A stretch of 64,000 nucleotides of DNA, taken from Piliocolobus tephrosceles. Lineage: Eukaryota; Chordata; Mammalia; Primates; Cercopithecidae. Shown here one piece after another: positions 46,193 through 57,651 of this stretch. Each line of letters starts with the position of its first letter. The first letter of the stretch is position 1. Where the stretch lies: the NCBI RefSeq assembly GCF_002776525.5, contig NC_045436.1:161993937-162057936 (forward strand). Reading direction: 5' to 3'. The notes below the pieces were generated by a model, which saw only the letters and a program-made list of their open reading frames with translations, was not told the origin of the DNA and did no database searches. The position numbers and the translations under genes are program-made.

Positions 46193-46553
46193 TAATATGG
46201 TATGGCTGTGTCCTCATCCAAATCTCATCTTGAATTGTAGCTCCCATAATCCCCATGTGTCATCAGAGGGACCCAGTGGGAGGTAATTGAATCATGGGAA
46301 TGCGTTTCCCATGCTGTTCTCATGATAGTGAATAAGTCTCATCACATCTGATGGTTTTATGAAGGGCAGTTCCCCTGAACATGCTCTCTTGCCTGCTGTC
46401 ATGTAAGACGTGCCTTGGCTCCTCCTTCATCTTCTGCCATGATTGTAAAACATCCTCAGCAATGTGGAACTGTGAGTTCATTAAATCTGTTTCCTTTATA
46501 AATTACCCAGTCTCAGCCATTTCTTTATAGCAGTAAGAAAATAGACTAATACA
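46193..46553 (+). mobile_element. THE1/MST-type LTR
   Basis: A 361-bp LTR with the expected order: 'atggctgtgtcctcatccaa', 'gtgggaggtaattgaatcat', 'cttgcctgctgtcatgtaag', 'gtggaactgtgagttcatta' and an end at agactaataca. It is the 3' LTR of the fragment at its left. Confidence 0.92.
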
Positions 46554-46576
46554 CTGTCTTTCTCACTCACTGTCAT

Positions 46577-46599
46577 TCATCCATCCATCCATCCATCCA
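46577..46599. repeat. (CATC)n microsatellite
   Basis: Five to six catc units. Confidence 0.9.
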
Positions 46600-46600
46600 C

Positions 46601-47240
46601 TGATTTAATTAACAAATTTAACACATTAATATGCACATTTTTATGCTAGGTGCTGGGAATACATTGGTGAACAACACTGACAAACTTTCTTCTTTGGAAG
46701 TTTACAGTTTAGCAGAAAAATATCAGACAGTTAATAAATCATTGGTGATCAAGTGTGAGGCACAACAATAATATGCAAGATACAGTGTGACTTCATCGAA
46801 AGGGCACTTAATGTTGTTTATCAAGAGGCAGAACAGACTTTAAGAATAATATCTAAAGTGAAAAACAAATAGTCACTAAGAGCTCACTGAGCAGGAGTAA
46901 AACTATGTTCAAGAACTAGAAAGGTACACATTTCCTAACTGGAACATCAAGTGGGAAAGACAAAAGGATGACAGATTAAGGAAAAAAGAAAGGCAGAATG
47001 CCCGGCTGCAAAGGGCATTCTGAAGGGCTTGGACTTTATCTTAATGGCACTGAGAAGCCTTTGATAAGTGTTAAATAGATGAGTGACATGATTTATTCAT
47101 TTTGCATTCCAGAAGTATCACTCTTGCCACAGTGTGGAGGACAGACTGGATGGGGCAAAACTGTAGGCAAAGTCATCTGGGATCAGTCAGTTACAGTCAC
47201 CAGGCAAGAAATAATAATGGCTTGAACTTTGGCACTGGCC
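46601..47240 (+). mobile_element. Old L2-type LINE fragment
   Basis: Opens with 'gctaggtgctgggaatacat' and continues with 'gaagggcttggactttatct', 'gatgagtgacatgatttatt' and 'cttgccacagtgtggaggac', the same order as the copies at 3470 and 49640. Confidence 0.62.
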
Positions 47241-48409
47241 ACTAGGATAGAGAACAGTGGATGGGATGGAGAGGTATCTAGGAAGTCAAGTCGAGCAGAA
47301 CTTGCCATGGGCCTTCCATACTGATTGTGTACTACGATGCCTATATTGCTATTCATCTGGAGTAAATACCACTGAATTAAGATTTCATGCCGTGTTTGTA
47401 ACATCTACATGAGAGAATGGGGGCTTATGGGAAGCCTTTGCCTGCAAAATATACATTTTCATATTTGGTAATACAGGACAAGAGAACCTCTCATTTTAAT
47501 GAAATCAGCACAATATTTACAGCAAAGGATGGGTTGTGTTAGAGCATCAGGGGCCTTGGTTTACACTTGAATTATTTTCCTCCAGTTATGGAACCAAATG
47601 GAAGCTCTACTGGGAGGCATTGAAATAAGGAACGCAGTGGGGGACTTTGGGGGAGCTCTTCCCTACAGTAGTTGTTTATTTTGAAAGAAATGCATGGTAG
47701 AAAATATTCCCAGCTACTCAAATACTACCTTCTGGTTCACATGACTTATTTTTATTTTTATTTTTTTAAGGGAAGGAAGACTTGGAGCCAGATCCTAAGA
47801 AAGCAAAATGACAATAGCAACTTGGGACAATCTGGACTCAGCCTGGGTGCCCATGCTAGGCAGTGATGTAGAACCAGAGAAGCCTCATTTTAAAATCTGT
47901 TTCACAACCAGAAAGTACATGAATAGAAGCTCCTTTTTCAAATTGTATTTCCTACCTATTGAATTTAACTTTCATACACTTGAAAAGTCTCATATTTTAC
48001 TGCCAGTCATCTCAGTCACTATTCAACTGACTATCAAGAGCAGGTTTTTCTTGCCTGTGGAAGATACTTTTATTGTTGTTGTTTCATGATCTATTCTGTA
48101 ACATACTCTTATTTCTATCTGGCTCAGGCCTAATTCCCAATCTCTCTTCATTTCTGAGCCTAAGCACCTCACGCCTTGTTTTATAGAGAGTTACATCACA
48201 TTTAAACTGGCATTCAGATAAAGCCAGATAGAGAAGCTCTTTCTTGCCATTAAGTTATGGCTCTCATGCCATTGCTTTCTCGTCATTTCCCAGGGAAGAA
48301 GGCAGGGTGTTAGAGGCCTTTCAGTGCATAATGGCTTTTTTTCTCACTCCATCATCACAAAGCACTTTCTTATAGGATGGTGGAGAAGACAGAGTTCCTG
48401 TGATACCAC
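47241..48409. other. Intergenic sequence, nothing recognised
   Basis: Unique sequence with a T-rich stretch near 47745-47767. The frames at 47672-48089 show no domain. Confidence 0.5.
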
Positions 48410-48960
48410 CATTAGCTTCTGCCTGGATGATTGGAATAAATTTCCACCTTCACTTCTGTCATCCTGCAACACACACTCTAACCTGCAGCTAGTGGAATTT
48501 TAAAAAATATAATCTCCCCATTTCTGTCCCCTGTTTTTAAACCTTGGGAAGTATTTGAGCCCTTCATAATCTCACCTCTGATTAACTCTCCATAGATTAC
48601 TGTGGTTTATCCAGACTGATTTTCTATAAGTTCCCTGGATAGGCTGTGCCATTCCTTTCATCCAGGACTTTCACATATAATTCCCACTGTCTAGAATAGT
48701 CATCCCTTTCTATTCTTCAGGTCTCAGCTTAACCCTCATTTACTCCGTTTTTATTTCCTAATTATTCAGAAGTTCATAATTCTTTTTATTCTCCTTATCA
48801 CATCTCTTAACAATTCTATTTTGTAGTTGCCTGGTCAGTCTGTCTTCTTTGATAGAACATAAGCCTCTTGAAAGCAAGGACTGCATTTTTACTTTTAAAT
48901 CATCAGCCTCTAGTACCGTGGCTGCAGTACAGTAAGAACTTGGTAAATAATTGTTAACTC
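48410..48960 (-). mobile_element. L2 fragment, reverse orientation
   Basis: 'tgagcccttcataatctcac', 'gtctagaatagtcatccctt', 'tcaggtctcagcttaaccct' and 'cttgaaagcaaggactgcat', the reverse L2 order over 550 bases. Confidence 0.75.
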
Positions 48961-49029
48961 TTTAGGGTAATAGGAAAGAAAAGTTCTCAGCTTCACAGCA
49001 AAAATCCCTCTCATTAATCAATGGAAATA

Positions 49030-49250
49030 CCTTACATTAATTCATTAATTCATGTTCACTTAATTTGAACAGCTTATAAATATACCATGGACTATGTTGA
49101 GTATTGAGGATATGGAGATGAATAAAGATATCTTTATTTCCTCAGGAAACCCTGGGGAAATAGAGACGTAAATGGTTATAATATGATGCAATATGTGGCA
49201 TAATAAGTGTATGTATAAATTGCTATGGAATATAAAGGAAGTAATGTTTG
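49030..49250 (+). mobile_element. L2 fragment
   Basis: 'ttgagtattgaggatatgga' then 'ggaaaccctggggaaataga' and 'aaattgctatggaatataaa'. Diverged. Confidence 0.5.
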
Positions 49251-49284
49251 TTTACCTGAGCATCTACAGGGATAGACTAATATA

Positions 49285-49429
49285 TTTTGTTAGACTGATA
49301 ACCACTTACACTTCATCAAGACCCATAACTGAGAGGAACTCAGTCTATGAGTTCTTATAAGAAGGAGACTTATAAGACGAGCTCATAACTGAGCCTGATG
49401 AAGTGTAAGTGGCTATCAGTCTAACAAAA
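49285..49429. repeat. Nested hairpin, 145 bp
   Basis: The outer arms 49285-49320 and 49394-49429 are reverse complements at 34 of 36 positions. The inner sequence folds again: ctcagtctatgagttcttat near 49339 pairs with the complementary stretch ending near 49393, leaving a loop of a few bases. An 18-base insertion lies on the left side. It resembles a small palindromic DNA transposon, but I cannot name the family. Confidence 0.85.
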
Positions 49430-49639
49430 GGAAAAAAGCAATTCCTAAAAGGAAGAACCAACACAATGCAAAGGATCAAAAGTTGATGAGAACCCTGGCA
49501 TATTCAGTTAGCTGAGTGATCAATAGTGTGCCTGATGATGGTCACTCATTGAACCTGCCAGGCTAGCAAGGGGCTATATCATTATATCTTTTGATGCAAA
49601 TAGAAAAAATTGGGGGCTACTGATTGATTTTAGGTAGGA

Positions 49640-49760
49640 GAGAGATATGCTCAGGCTGGTACTCCAGAAAGATCACTCTCACGCCAGTGTAGAAGATGGA
49701 TAGGAGGATGGTCATATGAGAGGCCAATGAGACCTGTTAGGAAGACTTTTTAATTGCATT
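49640..49760 (+). mobile_element. Old L2-type LINE fragment
   Basis: 'cagaaagatcactctcacgc' and 'cagtgtagaagatggatagg' match the order of the copy at 46601-47240. The L1 insertion lies at its right edge. Confidence 0.5.
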
Positions 49761-49775
49761 AAAAGTATGAGAAAT

Positions 49776-50084
49776 TTTCTCCCATTCTGTAGGTTGCCTG
49801 TTCACTCTGATGGTAGTTTCTTTTGCTGTGCAGAAGCTCTTTAGTTTAATGAGATCCCATTTGTCAATTTTGGCTTTTGCTGCTGTTGCTGGGGAGGGAT
49901 TGCATTGGGGAGTTATACCTGATATAAATGATGAATTGATGGGTGCTGACGAGTTGATGGGTGCAGCACACCAACATGGCACATGTATACATATGTAACC
50001 TGCACGTTATGCACATGTACCCTAGAACTTAAAGTATAATAAAAAAAAAATAAAAAAAAAAGAAAATTAAAAATTAAAAAAAAT
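49776..50084 (+). mobile_element. 5'-inverted L1 insertion (young L1PA type)
   Basis: The left part (about 49776-49890) is L1 ORF2 sequence in reverse orientation. The right part (about 49890-50084) is the L1 3' end in forward orientation (gtgcagcacaccaacatggc, cacatgtaccctagaactta) with an A-rich tail. A perfect 15-bp duplication aaaagtatgagaaat flanks it (49761-49775 and 50085-50099), and the cut site reads tt/aaaa. This is the twin-priming structure. The 62-codon frame inside is an artefact. Confidence 0.93.
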
Positions 50085-50214
50085 AAAAGTATGAGAAATA
50101 TGGTAGACCTGCTGTATGTAAGTTTCTGGCAATATATCTGGAGAGAAAGTGAAATGACTATAAGTGGTTTAGGAGGTAGAACCGCATTGCCAAAGTTTGA
50201 AATATGCTGTTCCT

Positions 50215-50490
50215 TCTTGGATTATTATTTCTTCCTTTCTTTAGCCAAGCCATTCATCCTTTATCATTCAGTTCAAGGGTTGCCCCGGTAAGTTCTCTCT
50301 GACTCTTCCACCGCAGTCTAACAGACCACCTCCTTAAGCTCTTATCGAATATAGCATGTTGCCTCTGCAACATTAAATTGTAAGCAATGTGAAAGCTAAG
50401 AGAAGATTCCACCTAGCAAAATGTTAGCAGAGTGACTGGCATAGGGTATACATTCAATAACTATTTCTTGCATTGATGAATGTATGAATG
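50215..50490 (-). mobile_element. L2 fragment, reverse orientation
   Basis: 'taagttctctctgactcttc', 'aaattgtaagcaatgtgaaa' and 'gtgactggcatagggtatac' in the reverse L2 3'-end order. Confidence 0.6.
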
Positions 50491-50639
50491 ATTGACTACT
50501 CAGAAATGGGAATTTTAAGAAAAATAAAAATTTAGTGAGATTCTCAGGCTTCTTGTTGGACAATAAGGAAAATGATAGGAATAATCAGAGATAGAAATAA
50601 CGGGAAGAAATAAGTTGGGAGAATAGTTTGGGAAAGGTG

Positions 50640-51560
50640 ACAATGATGACATCTATTTGGAACAGGATGGACATGAGAGGCTTATGAGAAGAACTCCTAA
50701 AAGTGAACTGGTATGAAGTCTAGAGTTGTGACTTATAATTTATAGAGAGAAGGTAGTTTATTTATCTATAGATGATTAAATCATAGTTTAGTCACCCAGG
50801 AGCATTAGGTAAACTGTGAATAAAATGGTCTTAACAAAGAGGCCTGATATCACCAACACAGTGGTACTTGGTTGGAGAAGAGGTCAAGGAGATCCACAAC
50901 AAATGTGCGGACACTAATAAAGTAGAGTGTTGCTTTAGGAGACAAGAACAGAATACATTTCAGGAAATAGTCAACAATATCAAATATTTCCAAGAGGTCA
51001 GGTACTATAAAGGTCAGAAATAATCCGTTCATTTGTTTTGTAATTAGACCATTTGTTAAGTTATTTATTACTTAGAATGATTTTAATGGAGTCTTGGGAT
51101 GACCAGAATTGGCACCGGATTGAAAAACAGAGTCATTAGCACCAGTGAGAGTTACATATTTTAAAAATCTTGGTTGTAATAAAAGAGAAATGGGTGAGAC
51201 AAAGCAGGAAGAGAAATGAGAAGTGAGCTACACAGCGGAGGGTTTTTTTTTTTTAATATGGTAAAAGATAAGCATGATCACATCTTGAGAACAAACAGTG
51301 GTTTAAGAGGGAAACATTAAGAATACAGGTGAAGGAGATGTTTCCTGAAACAAGGCTTAGGATAGAATGGTATCGAGAGCCCAGATGAAAGAATTAGCAT
51401 TGCCTGAAAGAGAGTCACATCTCTGTCTGAGATTAGAAGGAAGAAAGGATCAGTACAGGCGTAAGTTTGAATTAAATGGGGAATTCATTCACACTTGATT
51501 TATTCTATTTCTCTAGGAAGAAGGTATCAAGATTATCTGCTGGAAGTGAAGGGGACAGAG
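50640..51560 (+). mobile_element. Possible old L2-type LINE fragment
   Basis: 'atagtcaacaatatcaaata' followed by 'caagaggtcaggtactataa' and neighbouring text resemble a more distal part of the family seen at 3470 and 46601. Strongly diverged. Confidence 0.4.
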
Positions 51561-51984
51561 GTGATAAAGAGAACTTGTAAATGGTGACTGTTGACAGGCT
51601 TCTCTGGGAATTAAACATGGAACTAAGCAGAGTGATAAACAAAATTATTGTGTAGCTGTGCAGACCTTGCTAAAATGAATGAAAATGCATCCACTGTGTA
51701 TTCGTTTGCACAGTTGTGTGATTTCTTCAGCATCAGGAGACAGTGTGTGTCTAACTAAGATAAAGAGGGCAGATAATTACAGTGACGCAAGATGGCATTT
51801 ATAGGGTCACACTTGAGTTTCTAACCTGAGGTTCATGATTCATAGTTTATATACCACCTGAGGAGTAGGTATGTTGTGGACTCCTAAAAAGGAATGCTAC
51901 AATTTGTCTCTCTCTGGCGTACTCTTACTCTCAGTCTATACATATTTATATATACATACACACATATAAAAATATGTTTAAATT

Positions 51985-52405
51985 TGATTAAACAAATTGT
52001 GGTATACCATACGGTGAAACACTACTCAGCAATAAAAAGAGAAATGAAGTTCTAAAGCATGAAACAGAATAACTCTCAAAAATATTATGCTAAGTGAAAG
52101 AAGTCAGACTCAAAAGGCTACAAGACTGTATGATTCCTCTTATATAACATTCAAAGAAGGCAAACTAAAGGGACAGACTTCAGATCAGAGGCTGATAGGG
52201 TCTGGGAGTGAGGAAAGGGTATCACCTACAAAGGAACACAAGAGAATTTGGCAGTGGGTGGGGCGGGGGGTAGTGATAGAAATATTGTAATCTTGACTTT
52301 TAGTGGTTACATGACTACATAAGTTTATCAAAATGCATGGAAATGTAAATCTAAAAGAGTATATTTTATTATATGCAAATTACATGTCTCAATACATGTA
52401 GGAGA
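51985..52405 (+). mobile_element. L1 3'-region fragment (old L1M type)
   Basis: 'cactactcagcaataaaaag', 'gctaagtgaaagaagtcaga', 'gactgtatgattcctcttat' and 'gatcagaggctgatagggtc' follow the order of an L1 3' end. Confidence 0.82.
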
Positions 52406-53278
52406 AAATAGAGCCCAAAGCACTATAAAAAAGTGCTCTGGAAGGAGAATGATAGGCCAGTTGTATAAATGGTTTTGGATTTTTTTTTCTCAGCATCACC
52501 TTTCACATCGAGTTTGTTCTCTTTGATACAGCCAATCCCACAATTACAGATGCAAAGCATAGAACCCTCTAAGGTTTTCACTGAGAAGGGCTCTGGAAAA
52601 AGAATCTCCATGTGGTAATAGTGGGAGAAAGAATCCTACTGGCAAGATGAAGATCAATGGAAAACATCCGGGCCCTTCCTATCTAGGGTCTTTTTCCCAA
52701 CTTATTTTCCACTGAAACTTTGAGTTTTATTAATTAATAGCAGACTCCATTGCCCCATAGTATTATACCCAAACACAAACTTGGCTCCAGGGAGCGATAA
52801 TCAAGTTAGTTCTTACCAATTCCTATTTTGCCTTAGAGAAAAATAGTGGAAATGAGTTTATTAGATCTTGTACACTGATTAAGGCATGTCTTGCTTGGAA
52901 TGCATGGAGAGTAGGACTATTTTCTTAAAAATAATGAAAAGAGAGCTTTAGCTTTGTGAGGTCCAAGCAAGGATAGGACACAGAACTATCAGGCTTTGGC
53001 CAACCAGGGAATAGCATGAAGGACTGAGCACTTCGGGGAGAGACAAATATGGGTGATAAGCAAGAAGAAGTGAAATTGAGACTAGAAATGTACTAAGAAT
53101 AACATGATAGCAACTTAGTCATTATTGAATCTCTTACAGTACCAAGCACACATAGTGTTTCAGATATATTTTGGGGTTGGAATTAAGGGGACTCATACTG
53201 AATTTCATAGAGTTGAGTTGAATGGCCTCAACTCAAGAAGAGAAAGAAGGCTCTGAGTCAAAGTCTCTAAAAGAGTAT
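52406..53278. other. Intergenic sequence, nothing recognised
   Basis: Unique sequence without coding or repeat signature. Confidence 0.5.
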
Positions 53279-53581
53279 TTTTTATTTGTGTGTTTGTTTG
53301 AGACCAAGTCCCACTCTGTCACCCAGGCTGGAGTGCAGTGGCACAATCTCAGCTCGCTGCAACATCTGCCTTGTAGGTTCAAGTGATCCTCCTGCCTCAG
53401 CTTCCCTAGTAGCTGAGATTACAGGCGTGAGCCAAAATGCCTGGCTAATTTTTGTATTTTTACCAGAGACGGGGTTTCACCATGTTGGCCAGGCTGGTCT
53501 CAAACTCCTGACCTCAAGTGATCTGCCTGTGTTGGCCTCCCAAAGTGCTGGAATTACAGGTGTGAGCCACCACACTTGGCC
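53279..53581 (-). mobile_element. Alu (S-type), antisense
   Basis: T-rich start with a TTTG run, both arms and a terminal cacttggcc. The 121-codon frame at 53286-53651 is the usual open reading of an antisense Alu. Confidence 0.94.
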
Positions 53582-54524
53582 AAAAGAAGGTTTTGCTTAT
53601 CATAAAAATGGAAGAATCCACCCCAAAAATGCCTATGGTACCAAGACGTGATTCAAAACGTTGTCTCCCCAAAATATGGTATCTTCAAAATGTTGTTGTT
53701 GATGATGATGATGGGGTGCCTCATGGACCATACTGTTTCCTCTTGACTCAAATATCTGTTATGTCAAAATGCTTCAAGGGCAGTGTGTTGTTAACAGCTG
53801 ACATACTCTGTAAAGAATTCCTACATAAAATCAGTAGCAGGAAGATTGCAGTGAAACCATCTGAAATCACACATATGATAGTTTAATAATAACACCTCTA
53901 AGAAGCTACAGCCACTGTTAAACAGGGAGCATGACCCCTTTGACCTTAGTTCCCAATAGGAAAGTTGCCTCTTCCATGAGACAGGCAGAATGAAATGCTC
54001 TCCCATCACTCTGTGCAATTACAGAGTAAGGAGAGGGAAGGGGAAGAAGGAAAGTGAGAGGAAGAATGTAGGGAGACAGGTGGGGATGAAGCCATTGCCA
54101 GGGTAAAATAACACCTGGGTAGAACTTTGCAAAAATACTTTGAAGGGAGAACACATTTTAGAAATAGCATAGCTAAATAAGAAGATAGCCCAAGTAAAAC
54201 TTAAAACTACTAACATTCGAGAAAAATCAACTTGGATATAAAAATGTCCTGGATATAAGAACAGAACAACCTAATGCAGACTGCTATGGGACAAGAGCAG
54301 CTCAATTCTCATGAATTGAGGGTTAGCCAAATACAGCCACTGCCAATAGAATGAAATCTATACTAGATTGAACCCACTCACTGTCAGCTAGGGGTTTTCA
54401 TCAATTTGTTAGGGAGGAATAATTGGAAATTAAAATGGGAGTTTCATTTACATACAATTTGAATTTGCTAAATATAATTTTGTTTACTTTATACATATGG
54501 TTAAACAAGAGTTTCTGTCAGAGT
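53582..54524. other. Intergenic sequence, nothing recognised
   Basis: Mostly unique, with a short (GTT)/(GAT) run at 53693-53713. Confidence 0.5.
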
Positions 54525-55070
54525 CCTAGCAAATAAATGATGACACACTCAAATCAAGTAATTTGAAGACTGTTTAATAGAGGAAGTGCTTTCAAAGATA
54601 TAGGAAACCACAAAGAATAGAGAGACATAACCAGGGACTATTAACGTGGGGGTAGGCAGCAAACATTAACATTTCTAGGAATAAAGGAGCAGAGAGAGAG
54701 AACAGTTACTGGAAGGAAAGGAGAAAAATATAAGGTGAAGACCACTTGATAGGCCCTCTCATCTTCTAACGAGAATATAGCCAGTCAAGCACAATGACTT
54801 AATGGGGAGAGTGAGGAAAACTGCATGATTTCCTTTTTCCCTTTCATTGGTTTCTAGCCAGTGCTCCCCATTTGTTGACTGTAACAGGAAGCTGGAGATT
54901 CTGGGAGTCCATTGATGACATTTTTATAGATTAGCCTCCCAAAGCAAAGAACAAGATGTGGAAGAGAAATGAGCAGATCAAGAGAGAAAAAGAGATGACC
55001 TACAACACAGTCAAGTCCTCTCATCCCTGGGCAACCATTCTTGTTCTCTAACATGTAAAGCCCAAATAAG
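54525..55070 (-). mobile_element. Possible ancient LTR, family undetermined
   Basis: 'agactgtttaatagaggaag', 'ggaaaccacaaagaatagag' and 'ccagtgctccccatttgttg' occur in the order of a reverse-oriented ancient LTR as I recall it. I cannot name the family. Confidence 0.4.
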
Positions 55071-55784
55071 AGACACACAAAAACATTACTATTAAATATA
55101 TCATAGTGAAGGTGATGTCAATTTCTTCATTCTTCTACAGGAAACTTAAAACGTTAGCCAACAGTCATGATATAAATTAGTGGAAGATGAGAAAGTATAA
55201 AGAATTGTAATATTTAGTTGCTTTGGTTTGACTTTAGTGGCTGGTCATAAAGCCTAAGTTGTCCATAATAATTCCCATATTCTACCATATATTTCAGGTT
55301 CCTCACACCTTGGCGGGATGCTTTCAACAGGTCTGTGTCCTTAGTGATCTTGTCTTTGGTGGGAGTTCAGGAGGACACTGGGTAGATTCAGTTTTCTATT
55401 CATTATTACTATTAGATAATAAGTATTAAGAGATGTCCCTAGGGACATTTGATGTTTGAAATCTGGCCCTCTTTGTATTCATTGGTGCCAGCAATCCAAT
55501 GACCCAGTATTAGCCACCTGTGTAAGTATAGACACCCTTGTCTTACCATTGATGTGCAGCTGCATAAGGAACAAGAAATAGCTGAGGGGAAGAATCAGCT
55601 TCTATTTCAAGAAAATCAGGCTCAGTATCTTGTTGCAGGTGTCTCTCACTGGCATTAGGATCTCCAAATCCATTAAGCTTTTGTATGATTAAACCAGTGA
55701 GTGTCATGGGTATTAACCCATTGTTGCATTGTCCTTGCCTTAAAATGTATCACCTGGTTGGAGGTCATGTTCTGAAGGGTACTC
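55071..55784. other. Intergenic sequence, possibly internal LTR-element sequence
   Basis: Lies between a possible LTR and an MLT1-type LTR. No open frame of note, and I cannot assign it. Confidence 0.4.
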
Positions 55785-56191
55785 TGTTAGTTTCCTAGGC
55801 AGATGTAACAAAGACCCACAAACTGAGTGGCTTAGAAACCAGAAATATATTTTCTCACTGATCTGGAGGCCAAAAGTCCTAGACCAAAGGGTTGGAAGGT
55901 CATGTTTCTCTGAAGGCTCTAGGAAACAACCTGTCCTGGGCCTCTCTCATAGCTCTTGGTAGTTCAGGGTTTATGGCAGTAGAACTCCAGTCTTGACCTG
56001 ACATTCTTCCTGTGTGTGTGTCTGCTTTTGTGTCCAAATTTCACCTTTTACTAAGGACACCAATCACTACATGAAAGGCTCACCCTATGCTAGTATAGCC
56101 TCATTTTACTAAACTAATTATATCTACAATGACCTTACTTCTGAATATATGAATTTGGGGGCAAAGGGGAAGCATAGTTCAACCCATAGCA
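55785..56191 (-). mobile_element. MLT1-type MaLR LTR
   Basis: A 407-bp reverse-oriented LTR: starts tgttagtttcctaggcag, then 'ccacaaactgagtggcttag', 'tctgaaggctctaggaaaca' and 'ctaaggacaccaatcactac', and ends near caacccatagca. Confidence 0.88.
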
Positions 56192-57114
56192 GGTACCATG
56201 ATAGTCAGTAAGGCTATTTATCCTTCTACACAAAGTGTTCAACAGGGTGTGCTACCTAAAGCTATACCCACTGGAAGAATTATAGTCTTCCAGAAAATTG
56301 GAAGAACTTCATTATAGTTCTTACTCCATGAGTTAGGACTTTTTAAATGACCACTTTTGTTATCTTTATAAAATTTTGAATAAAAAAAAAATTCTACCAG
56401 GTATATAAACACCAAGACTGAGGTGACTACCAGACCATGTAAGTAGCTCCCTATTAAATATCAATTTAAGGATCCTTCTTTCTGTCTGTGTGTTCTTCGT
56501 TTCACATATTTTCAATGAAAGTTGAATATCTTACTGAAGCAGTTCTACACAGATGAAGATAGACTCTAATAAAGGAAAAACTTTGCTTTTGATTAGATCC
56601 AGTCTTTCTGCGTTAGCACTGGTATTTTTTTTTCCTCATTGGAAACAAGTCTAGAAAAAGCACTCCAGAAGGTTTATTCTTATATTATTGGTTCTATAAT
56701 AATATTTAACTTTAATTATTTTTAAGACCAACGTGTGGCTGTGTACGTACACACACGTGCACACACCCAAATAGGAAGTAAACAGCCATTTGCATGATAT
56801 ATGATTTGAGTGTCAATAAAATGCCATTTCTTGCCTCAGAGTCAATCTTTCTTAAGTACACTTTGAGTTCTAGAGTTATCACTATGTACCAGGCAAAAAT
56901 CTTTTCTGCTACAGTATTCTAATCAGAAGTTAAAGTTCTAGTACAATTTTTCCTTAGAAAAAATAGCTCTAAGGTAGTGAAAAATGACAGGCTTGGGGAT
57001 AGAAAAATGTAGACATTACCTTAAGTCCTGCCCGTAATAGTTCATGTAAATGAGACAAATTATATATATTTGCTCTTGTATTACTTCATTTTAAAGATAA
57101 AGAAATTGGATAAA
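56192..57114. other. Intergenic sequence, nothing recognised
   Basis: Unique AT-rich sequence. A short CA-rich run lies near 56745-56768. Confidence 0.5.
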
Positions 57115-57250
57115 ATCAGGGTTTCTGAAATTTGACTCATCAAAAGAATCTCATGGAATCCTTATTAAATGACAGCTTTCCAGACCCCATGCCAGACTAA
57201 TCACATTGAAATCTCTGCGGTAGAAGTCAGCAGACTTTTAAATACTCAAA
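57115..57250. mobile_element. MER5-type hAT (Charlie) DNA transposon fossil
   Basis: 'caaaagaatctcatggaatc' and 'ctttccagaccccatgccag' in MER5 order, without a clear terminal repeat on the right. Confidence 0.65.
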
Positions 57251-57607
57251 CTAGCCCCTGCACCCCAACCTAAGTTCTTATGAACTGACAACTTGGGGAA
57301 ATGCCACGTCAGGTTATTTCTAAAGCCATCCCTATTCCAGTTATCTGTGGAAACTAAATAAAGGCCACTCTACCAATTAACCCATTAGCTCACTTTATTC
57401 CTTACAGCTTTCCGGTTATCAGCAAGCAGATACTGTCTTAAGGAGTAGAGCCTGGGATGGGTAACTTGTGATGATCAGACAGTTCGGGGCAGCAGAAGGC
57501 ACAGATGTCAGGTGCGACTGAGGAAATATGGAAAACTTGAGGACAGAATGAGGGCCTCATGGATAAATTTGGAGATATGAAAAAAACTGCAACTGTGTAC
57601 ATTATCT
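57251..57607. other. Intergenic sequence, nothing recognised
   Basis: Unique sequence between a MER5 fossil and a microsatellite. Confidence 0.5.
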
Positions 57608-57612
57608 ATGAG

Positions 57613-57643
<31 letters not shown>

Positions 57644-57651
57644 ATATATAG
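57608..57651. repeat. (TA)n(TG)n(TA)n microsatellite
   Basis: TA units, then about nine TG units, then TA units again. Likely polymorphic. Confidence 0.93.

Noticed and set aside
53286..53651. 121-codon open frame
   Set aside because: It is the usual open reading of an antisense Alu with a short extension.
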